From positions 18,000-81,999 of the forward strand of contig CAZELM010000022.1 in NCBI GenBank assembly GCA_964512995.1: 64,000 bases of DNA. The letters are read 5' to 3'. The notes beneath the pieces were generated by a model. That model was not told the DNA's origin. It was given only the letters and a program-made list of their open reading frames with translations, and ran no database searches. This DNA comes from CAZELM01 sp964512995 (lineage in GTDB: Bacteria; CSSED10-310). Below are positions 1 through 9,732 of the stretch, piece by piece (position 1 is the stretch's first letter; each line of letters opens with the position of its first letter). Position numbers and translations under genes: made by a program.

Positions 1-339
1 GTGGCACTGCCAGGTCTCCGATGAATCAATATGAAATATCTGAATATCCATGCATACCCAGATGATTTCTCCACTTGGTCTTGCGATGGAAATATCCATT
101 CGATGTCGTCCGGAATTGTGTATTGCCTTTTGTAGTCCGTGTTCAAATGAATCTTTGCTTTCAGGTGCAATATATTGATAAAAATCCTGTCCATTCAAAT
201 CGATCTTGTCGCCAATCAGCATCATTCTCGCTGCCAGGTTGCAGCGAGTAATGATCCCTTTGGAATCCAACGTAGCATAGGCACAAGGATTGTTTTCATA
301 TAAATGTTCGTATTGAAGACATAAATCACTGGAATGCAT
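1..339 (-). CDS. PAS-domain protein, N-terminal 113 residues (runs off the window)
   Basis: The minus strand is open from an ATG at 339 to the window edge, giving exactly 113 codons without a stop. A good ribosome site (AGGAAGAGGGTG) lies just upstream on that strand. The peptide starts MHSSDLCLQYEHLYENN and continues with PCAYATLDSKGIITRCN, then FYQYIAPESKDSFEHGL and RPSGEIIWVCMDIQ. This is the usual order of a PAS sensor fold: the 'hDxxGxIhxxN' strand pair, the 'f..yi.pe....f' helix and the strand of the core sheet. PAS domains sense small molecules, redox state or light and usually sit upstream of kinase, GGDEF or sigma-54 activator domains. The output domain lies outside the window, so the protein type cannot be stated. 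Starting directly with PAS and lacking a signal peptide suggests a cytoplasmic sensor. Confidence 0.8.
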   Translation of the reverse strand, partial: MHSSDLCLQYEHLYENNPCAYATLDSKGIITRCNLAARMMLIGDKIDLNGQDFYQYIAPESKDSFEHGLQKAIHNSGRHRMDISIARPSGEIIWVCMDIQIFHIDSSETWQCH

Positions 340-972
340 CTGATCACCCTCTTCCTGTTTAAAGGGACAGCATACCCGCTTTATCAATTAATCGTTGAAA
401 TGACCCAATAAGCTTTCTCGATAGAAGCTTAGGAACTGATATTAACATTTTCCTCACAAGAGACTTATATCAATGATGATAGCAATAAAAATTCTCCTTT
501 AGAATACCCCATGTGCACCATGGATAGACTCTAGCATATTCGTTTGTATTAAACAAGATACTATATTCAGTAATGTTGTTATGGGCTCGAGGATCAGTAC
601 TGGATTTCCGCGAGTCTTGATAATTGGTTTGGTCTCATTGTTGGAATAAAGATGAGCTGCAGATGGAATCTTGTTCAAAAAATGAGATGACTATGGGAAT
701 AACAGTGTATTAAATAGCATTAATCAACAGGCATTCTTAGTTTCAAAACAACAGAGACAGTTACTAACTCTGCTTCTCAGATGTGGTTCAGTATAACTGA
801 TTTTTTATCTCATCATTTTTTGAGGTAACTCACTGAAGAGCGTATCTGTTAACAATCGGCCATTACATCATTCGCAGTTTTTCATTCGGATGGTTCCATT
901 GGAACGGTATTATTGTTCAGAATGAAGTGTGGGGATTTGATATCTGAGATATGTTGGAATATTATTTTTCAG
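340..972. other. intergenic region between divergent genes
   Basis: About 570 to 630 bases separate the minus-strand PAS gene from the plus-strand outer-membrane gene, depending on the start used for the latter. No ORF with coding character and no RNA gene was seen. The region is AT-rich and should hold promoters for both genes, but I find no pair of -35/-10 hexamers good enough to call. Confidence 0.5.
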
Positions 973-2136
973 ATGAAGCAGTGTTTTTCCTTCCAGAAAA
1001 GTAAACTCACACAATTTCCAGAATGGAGTTTTGTTCTTTTCCATCTCTTTTCTGTTTCAATGATTTCCTGCTGTACACTTGTGGTTTCAGGGGAGGATCT
1101 GGTCGTTCAGATTCATCCATTGCCTCAAAATGGGCGAATTGTTTTTATGTTGTATCATTCTCCCAGCTCATTTGCAGAATTGATTCAACCGGAAAAACAG
1201 GATGTGTTCTTTCCTCAAGATGGTCCAATGTTCATTGTTTCTGATTTGACGCCCGGAGACTATGCGCTGTTAGTTTATGTTGATGAAAATCATAATGACA
1301 TCCTGGATAGAAATATCATCGGGATTCCATCCGAACCCATTGCTTTCTCAAACCAGTATCGCCCAAAAGGTCCGCCACGTTTTGATCAAGCCCGATTCAC
1401 GATCGCAGAAGGAACAGATCATTTTATGTCTTTAAGCTTGACAAAACCTCTGGGAACTCGAGGGCGATGGGGATTCGGCATGGGTTTGATCGCAACCGGT
1501 CACCTGTACCGGGAATCTTCTCCAGTGCATTATCAGTTCATTCCTGCAATCAGTTATATTGGCGAACGGATTCAATTGCTGGGACCGATGCTCCAGATGA
1601 CCCTGCTGGGGAATGAGCACTACCGTTTCGTCGCTGCCAGCCGATTTCGATTTGGAGCGTATGATGAAAACGATAGTCCCATACTGAGAGGACTGGGAGA
1701 CAGAAGAGATACCATTATGTCCGGGATTGGATTGGTTTATCATTTACCGGGTGATGTTAAAGGTCTTCTGCGGTATGAATTCGATATCCTGGATCGAATC
1801 GGGGGTGATTTGTGGCAAATGGAATTGTCAAAATCATTTCAGTGGACAAAGATTGCGATTTCACCCGTCATGCAGATGAATTGGAGCAGTGCGAGGCTTT
1901 CACAGTATGATTTTGGGGTACCGTCGGAAAAAGCACTCCCCAATCGCCCAGCTTATCAGTTATCTGAGAGTATCACGTATGAGATCGGTCTGAACACACG
2001 GATAACATTTGGAGATAACTGGATTCTGATGGCAATGGTCCGTGAAGAGATTCTGGATGATACCATCGCAAAAAGCCCGATTATTCAAAAAAAATATCAC
2101 CTTAAATCTCTTATTTCGTTAAGCTATTCATTCTAA
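973..2136 (+). CDS. DUF2141 / MipA-OmpV-like outer-membrane protein
   Basis: Probable outer-membrane protein of 387 residues. After a hydrophobic N-terminal export segment there is a DUF2141-type domain of about 110 residues with the signature PGDYALLVYVDENHN, then ILDRNIIGIPSEP and FSNQYRPKGPPRF, which matches the family pattern of a beta-sandwich with an acidic, calcium-site-like loop. The last 230 residues look like a MipA/OmpV-family beta-barrel (ISYIGERIQLLGP, then SRFRFGAYDENDSP, then GLGDRRDTIMSGIG) and end in phenylalanine, as many outer-membrane barrels do. Fusion of the two domains is not an arrangement I know as standard. An upstream start at 913 adds 20 residues; ATG 973 was preferred because it places the hydrophobic segment closer to the N-terminus, but neither start has a clear ribosome site. 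MipA/OmpV proteins are linked to murein-enzyme scaffolding or porin roles; the role here is inferred. Confidence 0.72.
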   Translation: MKQCFSFQKSKLTQFPEWSFVLFHLFSVSMISCCTLVVSGEDLVVQIHPLPQNGRIVFMLYHSPSSFAELIQPEKQDVFFPQDGPMFIVSDLTPGDYALLVYVDENHNDILDRNIIGIPSEPIAFSNQYRPKGPPRFDQARFTIAEGTDHFMSLSLTKPLGTRGRWGFGMGLIATGHLYRESSPVHYQFIPAISYIGERIQLLGPMLQMTLLGNEHYRFVAASRFRFGAYDENDSPILRGLGDRRDTIMSGIGLVYHLPGDVKGLLRYEFDILDRIGGDLWQMELSKSFQWTKIAISPVMQMNWSSARLSQYDFGVPSEKALPNRPAYQLSESITYEIGLNTRITFGDNWILMAMVREEILDDTIAKSPIIQKKYHLKSLISLSYSF

Positions 2137-2409
2137 AAGAATGTAAATACTGCGTTTTTTTTCGAAATGGTATTCGTTGATGAAAACATGAAGAAGCACG
2201 TCTTTACTGTAATCCATGGATAGTTCTTGGAGTAACCAGTACTGCTGTCATGTTTGAGGAGCAATCTGAAACCATCCCCAACCTCCCATCTTCTCGCTCA
2301 TGACTGAGTACCGATTCACAGGAAGATGCAATCGTGCCGGCTTTGATTTATTACAAACCATTCGCATAATGTCTGAATCATGCCGGATCAACGTACCAGG
2401 GAGGATCTG

Positions 2410-5187
2410 ATGGTGATAAAAACGGATTGGGAACATCGGGGACGAGGAATATCAGTTTTTAATGCATCAGAGCAGATTATTTCGCCATGTACCACAGGAA
2501 AAACAGCGATCGCCGATGTGAAAGAAAAAGTTTCTCACCAAAGTTCGGATCGCATTGTGATTCCTTATATTTCAACACAAGCACTGAAGGATCGAGACTG
2601 CCTGGACTGGCTGATCAATGACATTCTATTGCCGGCTTATCGGAATAGAAAACCCTGCTATATAGCATTCGGGTCCGATCCCAATGAGTTTAAAATGAGG
2701 CCGATGGTCGTCCGTAATCAGGAAGAACTGAATGAAGCCACGGGTCAATTGCTGAAAGAACAGATCTGGTCATTGATACAACGAATGAGTTTGGTGATAT
2801 CTCACCCGGAACACATTAACCACGAGACGAAACGTGGCGTAACTCCAGCAATGATCCAATTGGCAGAATCACTCGATAAGGCGAATATCCCTTATCGAAC
2901 GAGTGAGATTATCGGGCATCGGCAGGTGGACTTCATTATTCCATTAGCAGATCAGAGATCCCTGATCATTGAAACAGATAGCCGCGAGTTTGCTGATCAT
3001 TCGATGAATCTGGTCAGAAATGAGTTACTTTCAGAACCAACCGTGGCAAATGTCATTCATCTTCATGCGGGTCAGATTTTTTTCCAGCCGGATCGATGTG
3101 TGGAGTTGATCCTGCGACATATCTGGCTGCATACCCGGAAACAAACAACAAAGAGGATTCACCACAATCATTTTGAACCGGAGCTATCGCCGGAACAGGA
3201 AGCATGTCTTCATCCGAGAGATGGTGTTGTTTTAACACTGGCTCCAGCCGGATCCGGAAAAACACGGATTCTGACACGCCGCGTATCAGAATATATAAAG
3301 AATGGAATGGAAGAGAACCGTATCCTGTGTGTTGTATTCAATAAAGATGCCAGAGAAGTAATGATATCACGGATCCATCATCAGATGGGTTTTAAGAACA
3401 TCATAATCCAAAATATTCATCAGACCGGTTGTGCACTCGTTCAGGGATCACCTCAAAGTCCGTTTCATCGTTTTGAAATCATTGATACCGGTGATTCGGA
3501 ATACCGCAGACTCCTCCGGACAATCATCATTCAGCATAGAAAAGAGATGGGTGGGACAGAGTTTTATGTGAATCAGGCTCAATTGGAAGAATGTATTGAA
3601 TTTATTGAACAATATAAACGAACATTAGCCATTCCAGGAAGCATCGACTCCCTTGGCTTTAAAGAAAATGATCGATTCCGGATCATACAGAAGATCGATG
3701 AGCTGCTTTTTAAGGAAAAGAAGATGACCTATGATGATCAGATCCTCCGATCGGTACAGCTATTATACGAGAATCCGCAGATACGTTCACATTATTGGAA
3801 CCGATTCGATGCTGTTCTCACAGATGAGTTCCAGGATCTGACACCGATGCAATTTTACCTGGTTCGGTTGATCGCGATGCCATTGAACAATCTCTTTGCT
3901 GTTGGTGATGATGATCAGATGATCTATTCCTTTCTGAGCGCGGATCCTCGAAATATCCGTGATTTCAATACATTATTCAGAGGCAGCGTGATTCATAAAC
4001 TGGGAGAAAACTGGCGAAGCGATCCCCGTATCGTCTCCATTTCAGCGAATCTGATCAGTTATAATCGCATGAGGTACGAAAAACCCATACGAGCGGCAGG
4101 AAATTCTGGAACAACGCAATCCGATTCCGTCAGAATTTCTAAACATGAAGAGATGTTGCATGAAGTTGATACGGTCATAAAAACACTGCAAAAATGGCAT
4201 GAAGATGGATTCGCTTACAAGGAGATGGCTGTACTGGTTCGTGTTTCAAACCTGGCCAGTCTGCTTCAGCCTGCGTTGGATGAAGCGAAAATTCCGTATC
4301 GGGTGATCGGAGGGAGTCCTTTTTATACATCCGGATATGGTCTGTTGATTGGTGCATATCTGAATCTGATATCCACACCTCGGAATGCGCGAAGCGATCA
4401 GATCGGGTTATGTCTCAAAACTCCCAATAAATATCTCAGTCATGAACTGTGCCGCCAGTTGGCACATCTCGGATGGGAAAGAATCACTCAGGAATCCACG
4501 CGGTTGGCCCGATGGCAACAGGAAAAACTTCAGCAATTCATCATGGATGTCGAGACGCTTCATAAAGAGATTCTGTCCCAATCATCCCGGACATCGGATA
4601 TCTTTGGCCGAATGCTGGAAACCTTTAAAATCAATGCACATTATGAGGAAGAAGACACGGGCATCGCCACCACTGGGACGGTGACCGGCCGTGAGTTTAT
4701 TCGCCTCATTGAAGAACAATCCAGACACTATGACACATTTCTCGACTTCGTGGATGATTACTTTCTGAGAATGGAACGGGAAGATAAGTCAAGAAAATCA
4801 AAAACAAACCAATCCAGTGATGAAGTTCAGATCAAAACAATCCATAAAAGCAAAGGAGAGGAGTATCCATGTGTCGTCATTTTCCATGTTGACGATGGTA
4901 TCATCCCGCACCAACGGGCAATTGAAACGGGATCATCTGAAGCAGAGGAGGAGGAACGCAGGGTTTTTTATGTTGCTGTCACTCGCGCCATAAAGCAACT
5001 TTTGATCACTGCTGGAGGACATCCCTCTCGATTTGTGGAAGAATTGCAGATCTCACGACAGGATCGGGAGGCGATGCACTCCAAGTCAGCTTCATCGTTG
5101 TTTAAAAGGCCATTCCTGTTACCCTCATCGCAAAGCCTGCTGTCTCGTGTTGTCGCTTTTCTCAAGGGATTATTTGGGCAATTCTGA
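2410..5187 (+). CDS. UvrD/PcrA-type SF1A helicase with N-terminal nuclease-like domain
   Basis: Protein of 925 residues. All main SF1A motifs are present: Walker A APAGSGKTRIL (about residues 278-288), DEFQDLTPMQ (motif II, about 472), VGDDDQMIYSF (motif III), ENWRSDP (motif IV), IKTIHKSKGEEY (motif V) and FYVAVTRA (motif VI). It should therefore be an ATP-driven 3'-5' DNA translocase or helicase. The first ~260 residues are not part of a normal UvrD. They include VDFIIPLADQRSLIIETD followed by RNEL and VIHLHAGQIFF, which resembles the D..ExD core of the DUF559/DUF2726/Vsr-like PD-(D/E)XK nuclease fold. The start at 2410 was chosen over 2380 because AGGGAGG sits 5-6 bases before it. Roles in repair or in defence against foreign DNA are both possible. 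It stands alone, not in an operon. Confidence 0.88.
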   Translation: MVIKTDWEHRGRGISVFNASEQIISPCTTGKTAIADVKEKVSHQSSDRIVIPYISTQALKDRDCLDWLINDILLPAYRNRKPCYIAFGSDPNEFKMRPMVVRNQEELNEATGQLLKEQIWSLIQRMSLVISHPEHINHETKRGVTPAMIQLAESLDKANIPYRTSEIIGHRQVDFIIPLADQRSLIIETDSREFADHSMNLVRNELLSEPTVANVIHLHAGQIFFQPDRCVELILRHIWLHTRKQTTKRIHHNHFEPELSPEQEACLHPRDGVVLTLAPAGSGKTRILTRRVSEYIKNGMEENRILCVVFNKDAREVMISRIHHQMGFKNIIIQNIHQTGCALVQGSPQSPFHRFEIIDTGDSEYRRLLRTIIIQHRKEMGGTEFYVNQAQLEECIEFIEQYKRTLAIPGSIDSLGFKENDRFRIIQKIDELLFKEKKMTYDDQILRSVQLLYENPQIRSHYWNRFDAVLTDEFQDLTPMQFYLVRLIAMPLNNLFAVGDDDQMIYSFLSADPRNIRDFNTLFRGSVIHKLGENWRSDPRIVSISANLISYNRMRYEKPIRAAGNSGTTQSDSVRISKHEEMLHEVDTVIKTLQKWHEDGFAYKEMAVLVRVSNLASLLQPALDEAKIPYRVIGGSPFYTSGYGLLIGAYLNLISTPRNARSDQIGLCLKTPNKYLSHELCRQLAHLGWERITQESTRLARWQQEKLQQFIMDVETLHKEILSQSSRTSDIFGRMLETFKINAHYEEEDTGIATTGTVTGREFIRLIEEQSRHYDTFLDFVDDYFLRMEREDKSRKSKTNQSSDEVQIKTIHKSKGEEYPCVVIFHVDDGIIPHQRAIETGSSEAEEEERRVFYVAVTRAIKQLLITAGGHPSRFVEELQISRQDREAMHSKSASSLFKRPFLLPSSQSLLSRVVAFLKGLFGQF

Positions 5188-5282
5188 TTGGTTCCGAATC
5201 GATACCATCGTCGGATAATGGAAATGAACCGACTCAGATAGCAATCCAGGAATGATCCGGATTATGGGACCGATAACTATTT

Positions 5283-8189
5283 TTAAAGCGGATCTATGCA
5301 CCCATCAAAGCCCAATGCTGCCTGAAAGATTCCCTGTGCATCGCCAGCGGTGATGGAGCTATCGCCATTACAGTCTGCCGCACACCCCTGTGCATAAGAC
5401 GGTGTACTCATCCCCAGTGCAAAACTGAAAGCCATCTGCGCATCTCCGGCTGTAATAGATCCATTGAAATCCACATCGCCGTGATGAATACATTCCGGTG
5501 GAGTAGTTGGTTGCGCTGTTGAAGTGGGTGGATTCGGCGTTGGTGTGGCAGTCGGTGGGACAGGAGTCACCGTGGGGGTTATCCCAGGCGTGCGGGTTGG
5601 TGTCGGAGTGGGTGTCCGGGTCGGTGTCATCGTTGCCGTTGGTGTCCGGGTTGGTGTCCGTGTAAATGTCGGAGTGGGTGTTGGAGTCGCGGGACAGGCT
5701 CCCATGCAGATTGACAGATCACCATCACTGGCTTCCCAATTTGTGCCATCATGAACATAATGTGATAAATTACTGCCGGTTCCAGACATCCAGATGAACC
5801 AGCAGCCATCACCAGCCGCTCCCCGGATTGATATCCATCCGCTGTTCAATGTTACACACTGAGGAAGATTGGCAGAATATTCATAGATCGTATAGGTATT
5901 ATATTGGAGCATGGTGTTGATGCGAACCGCAGTGACCGTCTGAGAGGAAATCTGGCTTCCGGGCATTCCGCCGCTGCTGGAGTAGAATGTGAGCTGAAAA
6001 GTTAAATCACTAATCGAACAAGCGCTCCATGATCCGGCATAAACGGCTTCAATCCCCCACCATCTGATCGATCCAATCGGTTGTGTGACACCCGAAAAAC
6101 TTTCCGCAACTTCATAGTTCGGCTCAAAATCGGAGGTATAGGCTGGTCCGGCGATGTTTAGATTCTGATCGAATACGCTGGATGATGCGCATTCCGGAGG
6201 TTCCTGAGATGTGATCTGAATCGTATAGTTACCACTTTCGCCATTGTATCCGTCTATCACGATGTAGTAGTCGATATTGGCATCGAACGATAACCCCTGA
6301 AGCAAGGACAGGTAGGCATTGGGATAAATCGTTCCATTTGAACAGGAATCGTCATTACACGCCATCGGATATCCCGTTGTCGGGCAGACCGCTTCATAAA
6401 CATAGATTTTGGTGTCATAGTTGGTCGTTCCCGTGCATAAAGTGATATCGACGGTCTGATCCGATGATGGTCGATACCGATAAACGACGTCTGGAGAAGA
6501 AGAATCGCCATACGGACAGGCTTCATCATAATCATTGTTGAAGGATGCGGTGGAACCACTGGCCAGGAATGGCAGAGCAGCGATCGTCCCCGCATTGGCA
6601 CAGGTATCTCCCGGACCCGCGGATGTCGGCGTCGGTGTCGGTGTTCGTGTCGGTCCGGATGGTGTGCTGGTCGGACTCGATGGCGTATTCGTGGGAGTGA
6701 CCGGTGTTGGTGTCCCCATGTGGGATGATACTGCTGCGTAACAGTCAATCTGTCCCCAGCCATACACATTATTGGGAACGCCGCCTCCGGTGGTGCATTC
6801 CGCTGTACTCGTGGAGTCTGCAGTCTGTTGAATGATCGTCCGTGTTTCAGTGATGTTCCCGATCAGAGATGGATTGGCGGACCATAACAGCGCGACCAAT
6901 CCACAGGTATGAGGTCCTGCCATTGATGTCCCGCTCCAGCCGGATTCATATCCACCACCAGGAACGGATGATCGGATATTATCTCCCGGAGCTACGATCT
7001 CTGGTTTCCGAATGGATGGATAGAGATCAGAAGGTCCCCGGCTGGAATAATACCAGATGGATCCTCCCGATTGAGTAGCTCCCGTAGTAAACACGTTCTG
7101 ATAATCTCCAGGAGACCGCAAGGTTGAACAGTCCGAACCTTCATTGCCGGCGGATGCTTCAACAAAGATACCCGCTGCAATGCAGTTAGTGATGTCTGTG
7201 AGGAAGCGAGAATCATTCCCGTAGATATATCCCCAGGAATTATTGATCACATGTGGTGCCATATCCGGGTTTGGACTGCTGCCATAGAGATTGGTTGGAG
7301 CAATGGCCCACTGGAAACTGGAGTGGAACCAGGCGTCCTGTCCGGTACCATCATCGGCCATGCACTTGAAACCGATCCATTTTGCTCCCGGAGCAACGCC
7401 GATATGATTGGTGCTGCCATCATATCCGACCATGGTTCCGGTCGTATGGGTGCCATGCGCTCCACCATCTCCCGGAATCGTCGGATACGTTCCGGTGGCA
7501 TCATACCAGTTGTAGTTGTGATTGGCAGAAGATCCATTCCAACCCCGGTACTGATTTCGAAGCGCTGGGTGATCCCAGTCGACGCCTGTGTCACTATCCT
7601 GAACCACGATACCCGTTCCTGTAACTCCCAGACTGGTCCAGACATCATCCGCATTGATCTGAACCAGATTCCACTCCACAGTCCGACCTTCTGGTGCGGA
7701 TACCGCTTGTTTCCAGGCATCTGGATCAATGGCCTGATATTTCCGGTTCAACCGAAATTCCGCCACTTCGTCCCGCTCAGCCAATTCCAGCAGAATCGAT
7801 TCATCGGCTGTGACACGAATCATGTTCTGGATCCAGTAGCAATGATACACCACTCCCGCTTCCTCTAAATATTCAACCAGAGATGACTGGGTTCGAGTGG
7901 CGGTTTCTGTGAGTGTTTCATAGACATATCGCCCTTTTTCCAGTTTGGATGACAGGGTTTCTGCCAGTCGAAGATCTGCCTGCTCCTTCAGAATAATAAA
8001 AAAATCACACATCCCGTTCTGATGGATGGATTCCGAGATGTCGTCGGGAATCGAGATGCTTCCCTCGACGACCTGGAAAGGTATCGATATTAAGAATATT
8101 ATAATCGTGGATAAAAAAAATCGTCTGACAGACGATATGCATGGGAACTCCATTTTCCGGTTATACAAAGTCAGTGTAGTTTTTACCAT
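5283..8189 (-). CDS. secreted subtilisin-like serine protease (S8) with PPC-like and dockerin domains
   Basis: Exported 968-residue protease. Order: signal peptide (about 22-43), inhibitor-I9-like propeptide (about 50-150), S8 catalytic domain, Thr-Pro linker (about 495-525), a PPC-like beta-sandwich (about 527-665), a Trp-rich beta domain with paired cysteines (about 670-840), a second Thr-Pro linker and a C-terminal dockerin-like module. The catalytic triad is complete: D200 in DSDTGVDWDHP, H245 in GGAHGTHTTG and S422 in GTSMAGPH. The C-terminus has two EF-like calcium loops (DVDFNGSITAGD and DCNGDSSITAGD) and ends CIDPL. ATG 8189 has a strong ribosome site (AAGGAGAG, 6 bases away). The ending matches that of the protein at 38657-40498. 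Likely extracellular or cell-surface protein degradation. Confidence 0.93.
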   Translation of the reverse strand: MVKTTLTLYNRKMEFPCISSVRRFFLSTIIIFLISIPFQVVEGSISIPDDISESIHQNGMCDFFIILKEQADLRLAETLSSKLEKGRYVYETLTETATRTQSSLVEYLEEAGVVYHCYWIQNMIRVTADESILLELAERDEVAEFRLNRKYQAIDPDAWKQAVSAPEGRTVEWNLVQINADDVWTSLGVTGTGIVVQDSDTGVDWDHPALRNQYRGWNGSSANHNYNWYDATGTYPTIPGDGGAHGTHTTGTMVGYDGSTNHIGVAPGAKWIGFKCMADDGTGQDAWFHSSFQWAIAPTNLYGSSPNPDMAPHVINNSWGYIYGNDSRFLTDITNCIAAGIFVEASAGNEGSDCSTLRSPGDYQNVFTTGATQSGGSIWYYSSRGPSDLYPSIRKPEIVAPGDNIRSSVPGGGYESGWSGTSMAGPHTCGLVALLWSANPSLIGNITETRTIIQQTADSTSTAECTTGGGVPNNVYGWGQIDCYAAVSSHMGTPTPVTPTNTPSSPTSTPSGPTRTPTPTPTSAGPGDTCANAGTIAALPFLASGSTASFNNDYDEACPYGDSSSPDVVYRYRPSSDQTVDITLCTGTTNYDTKIYVYEAVCPTTGYPMACNDDSCSNGTIYPNAYLSLLQGLSFDANIDYYIVIDGYNGESGNYTIQITSQEPPECASSSVFDQNLNIAGPAYTSDFEPNYEVAESFSGVTQPIGSIRWWGIEAVYAGSWSACSISDLTFQLTFYSSSGGMPGSQISSQTVTAVRINTMLQYNTYTIYEYSANLPQCVTLNSGWISIRGAAGDGCWFIWMSGTGSNLSHYVHDGTNWEASDGDLSICMGACPATPTPTPTFTRTPTRTPTATMTPTRTPTPTPTRTPGITPTVTPVPPTATPTPNPPTSTAQPTTPPECIHHGDVDFNGSITAGDAQMAFSFALGMSTPSYAQGCAADCNGDSSITAGDAQGIFQAALGFDGCIDPL

Positions 8190-8306
8190 GTCAACTCTCC
8201 TTAAAATAAAAACATTACCGTGCCAATCGACACCGGAAGTATATGCAGTCCATCAGAGAGAAATCAATTTTTATTGACCGGGGAATGAGGATAAATGGTT
8301 TGCAGA

Positions 8307-9005
8307 TCAATCCGTAAATCGGAATTTGATAATCGCCCAGAGTGCAGAAAAGCCATCCATCCAGGTGATTTTTTTCCCTTCAGAATATTCCCTGCCACTA
8401 TATGAAATAGGAATTTCGTAGATCCGTTTTCCTTTTTTTAATATTTTTGCGGTTATTTCTGGTTCAAAATTGAACCGGTTGGAGCGGATGGTGATGCCCT
8501 CCAATGAATCTCTTGAGAATAGTTTATAACAGGTTTCCATGTCAGAGAGAGTGGTTCCGAACAACACATTGGTGACAGCCGTCAGGAATCGGTTTCCGAT
8601 CCAGTGGTGAAGGAACATATTTTTTCGCTCTCCCGTGAAACGAGAGCCATACACGACTTCTGCTTTCCCTTTGATAATCGGTTGCAGAAGATTTTTGTAT
8701 TCGTCTGGATCATATTCTAAATCCGCATCCTGAATAACCACATAATCCCCGGTGACTGCTGTCAGTCCTGTCCGGATGGCAGCTCCTTTTCCCTGATTTT
8801 CGGTGTGACGGAGCAGTTGAGCAAAATCAGCACACCGCCGCATAAGAATCTGCCATGATTCATCGACGGATGCGTCATCGACGACAATGATCTCCTTTTC
8901 AAATGCCAATTCCGATAAATCGACGTTGAGGATTCGATCGAGAATGATGTCCAATGTTTTGGCTTCATTGTATACAGGTATGATGATCGATAATTTCTTC
9001 AACAA
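8307..9005 (-). CDS. family 2 glycosyltransferase, DPM1/polyprenyl-phosphate sugar synthase type
   Basis: A 232-residue GT-A enzyme that should transfer a sugar from a nucleotide donor to a polyprenyl phosphate. It shows SIIIPVYNEAKTL at the N-terminus, IIVVDDASVDES, the NQGKGAAIRTG motif and VIQDADLEYDPDEY, containing the acidic metal/donor site. It lacks C-terminal membrane helices, so it is the short soluble DPM1 form. The start is TTG at 9005, with GCGAGG just upstream on the minus strand. It resembles the enzyme at 59569-60273 across its length (same motif spacing and a closing EGKKI.W.DGF.ALW block), so the two are paralogues. The protease gene lies downstream on the same strand after 117 bases. 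Confidence 0.9.
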   Translation of the reverse strand: MLKKLSIIIPVYNEAKTLDIILDRILNVDLSELAFEKEIIVVDDASVDESWQILMRRCADFAQLLRHTENQGKGAAIRTGLTAVTGDYVVIQDADLEYDPDEYKNLLQPIIKGKAEVVYGSRFTGERKNMFLHHWIGNRFLTAVTNVLFGTTLSDMETCYKLFSRDSLEGITIRSNRFNFEPEITAKILKKGKRIYEIPISYSGREYSEGKKITWMDGFSALWAIIKFRFTD

Positions 9006-9276
9006 TTACCTCGCTTGAAATCAGAGCGTACTCTCCGTTTCCGACAGGATCTTCTGTTTTTGATATTCTGCGTTAGTCTCGCTGGATTCGCTGAAAACAG
9101 TGATAGTTTAGGCAGGTTGGCAAACGGAGTCAATATATTTTGGTCAGTCGGTTTGAATTCAACGGGATAGATTGGATAACATGATGGGAGGACTCAGCGC
9201 TGACCAATTAAAAACAGAATTGAGGGTGTGACGCGATAGCGGGGAATCTCGGCGCTTTTATTCATGGAGGTGTCAA

Positions 9277-9732
9277 TTGCCCGCATTTCATCGTGTACAT
9301 CATTTGATCATCAGTATCCTGATCATCGGAGGAGCATGGAGATCTTTGGGAACCATCAAGAATGCACGTCGCATTCCGGATGCCACATATCATTCTTCAT
9401 CAATTCATTATTTTTATAAAGCGAAAGGGATCATACCGGTAAATCATTGTTCACCGATTTCACCCACTGAATTGTTCTCCTCCAGCGGAGAAAATGGAGA
9501 AATCCGGATCGTTCAGTACCGACCGTTCCGGGGAAAAGTCAATATCAATATCGCTTCTGCTGAGTTGCTGTCGATTTTGCCCGGTTTATCCGATAAAGCT
9601 GCACAGCGGATTGTTACTCATCGCATCATCAATGGCCCATTTCGTGATGTCAGTGACCTGCGATCTGCGGATTTGATCAGTGAAAAATCGTTTCATACGA
9701 TTTTGCCCCTCATTTCAACAGATCCATTATGA
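9277..9732 (+). CDS. comEA: ComEA-like helix-hairpin-helix DNA-binding protein
   Basis: Small exported protein (151 residues). A hydrophobic N-terminal segment (HHLIISILIIGGAW) anchors or exports it, and the last 65 residues form a helix-hairpin-helix domain: VNINIASAELLSILPGLS, then AAQRIVTHR and GPFRDVSDL. In competence systems ComEA binds incoming double-stranded DNA in the periplasm and passes it to ComEC. The start is TTG at 9277 behind a strong GGAGGTG site. The stop codon overlaps the ATG of the ComEC gene by four bases (ATGA), indicating translational coupling and supporting the DNA-uptake role. Confidence 0.88.
   Translation: MPAFHRVHHLIISILIIGGAWRSLGTIKNARRIPDATYHSSSIHYFYKAKGIIPVNHCSPISPTELFSSSGENGEIRIVQYRPFRGKVNINIASAELLSILPGLSDKAAQRIVTHRIINGPFRDVSDLRSADLISEKSFHTILPLISTDPL

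Noticed and set aside
5188..5282. Bidirectional terminator between the helicase and the protease
   Set aside because: No stem of useful length was found in this short convergent space.
8205..8235. Sigma-54 promoter before the protease gene
   Set aside because: TGGCAC is present on the minus strand, but the -12 GC element is not at the required distance.
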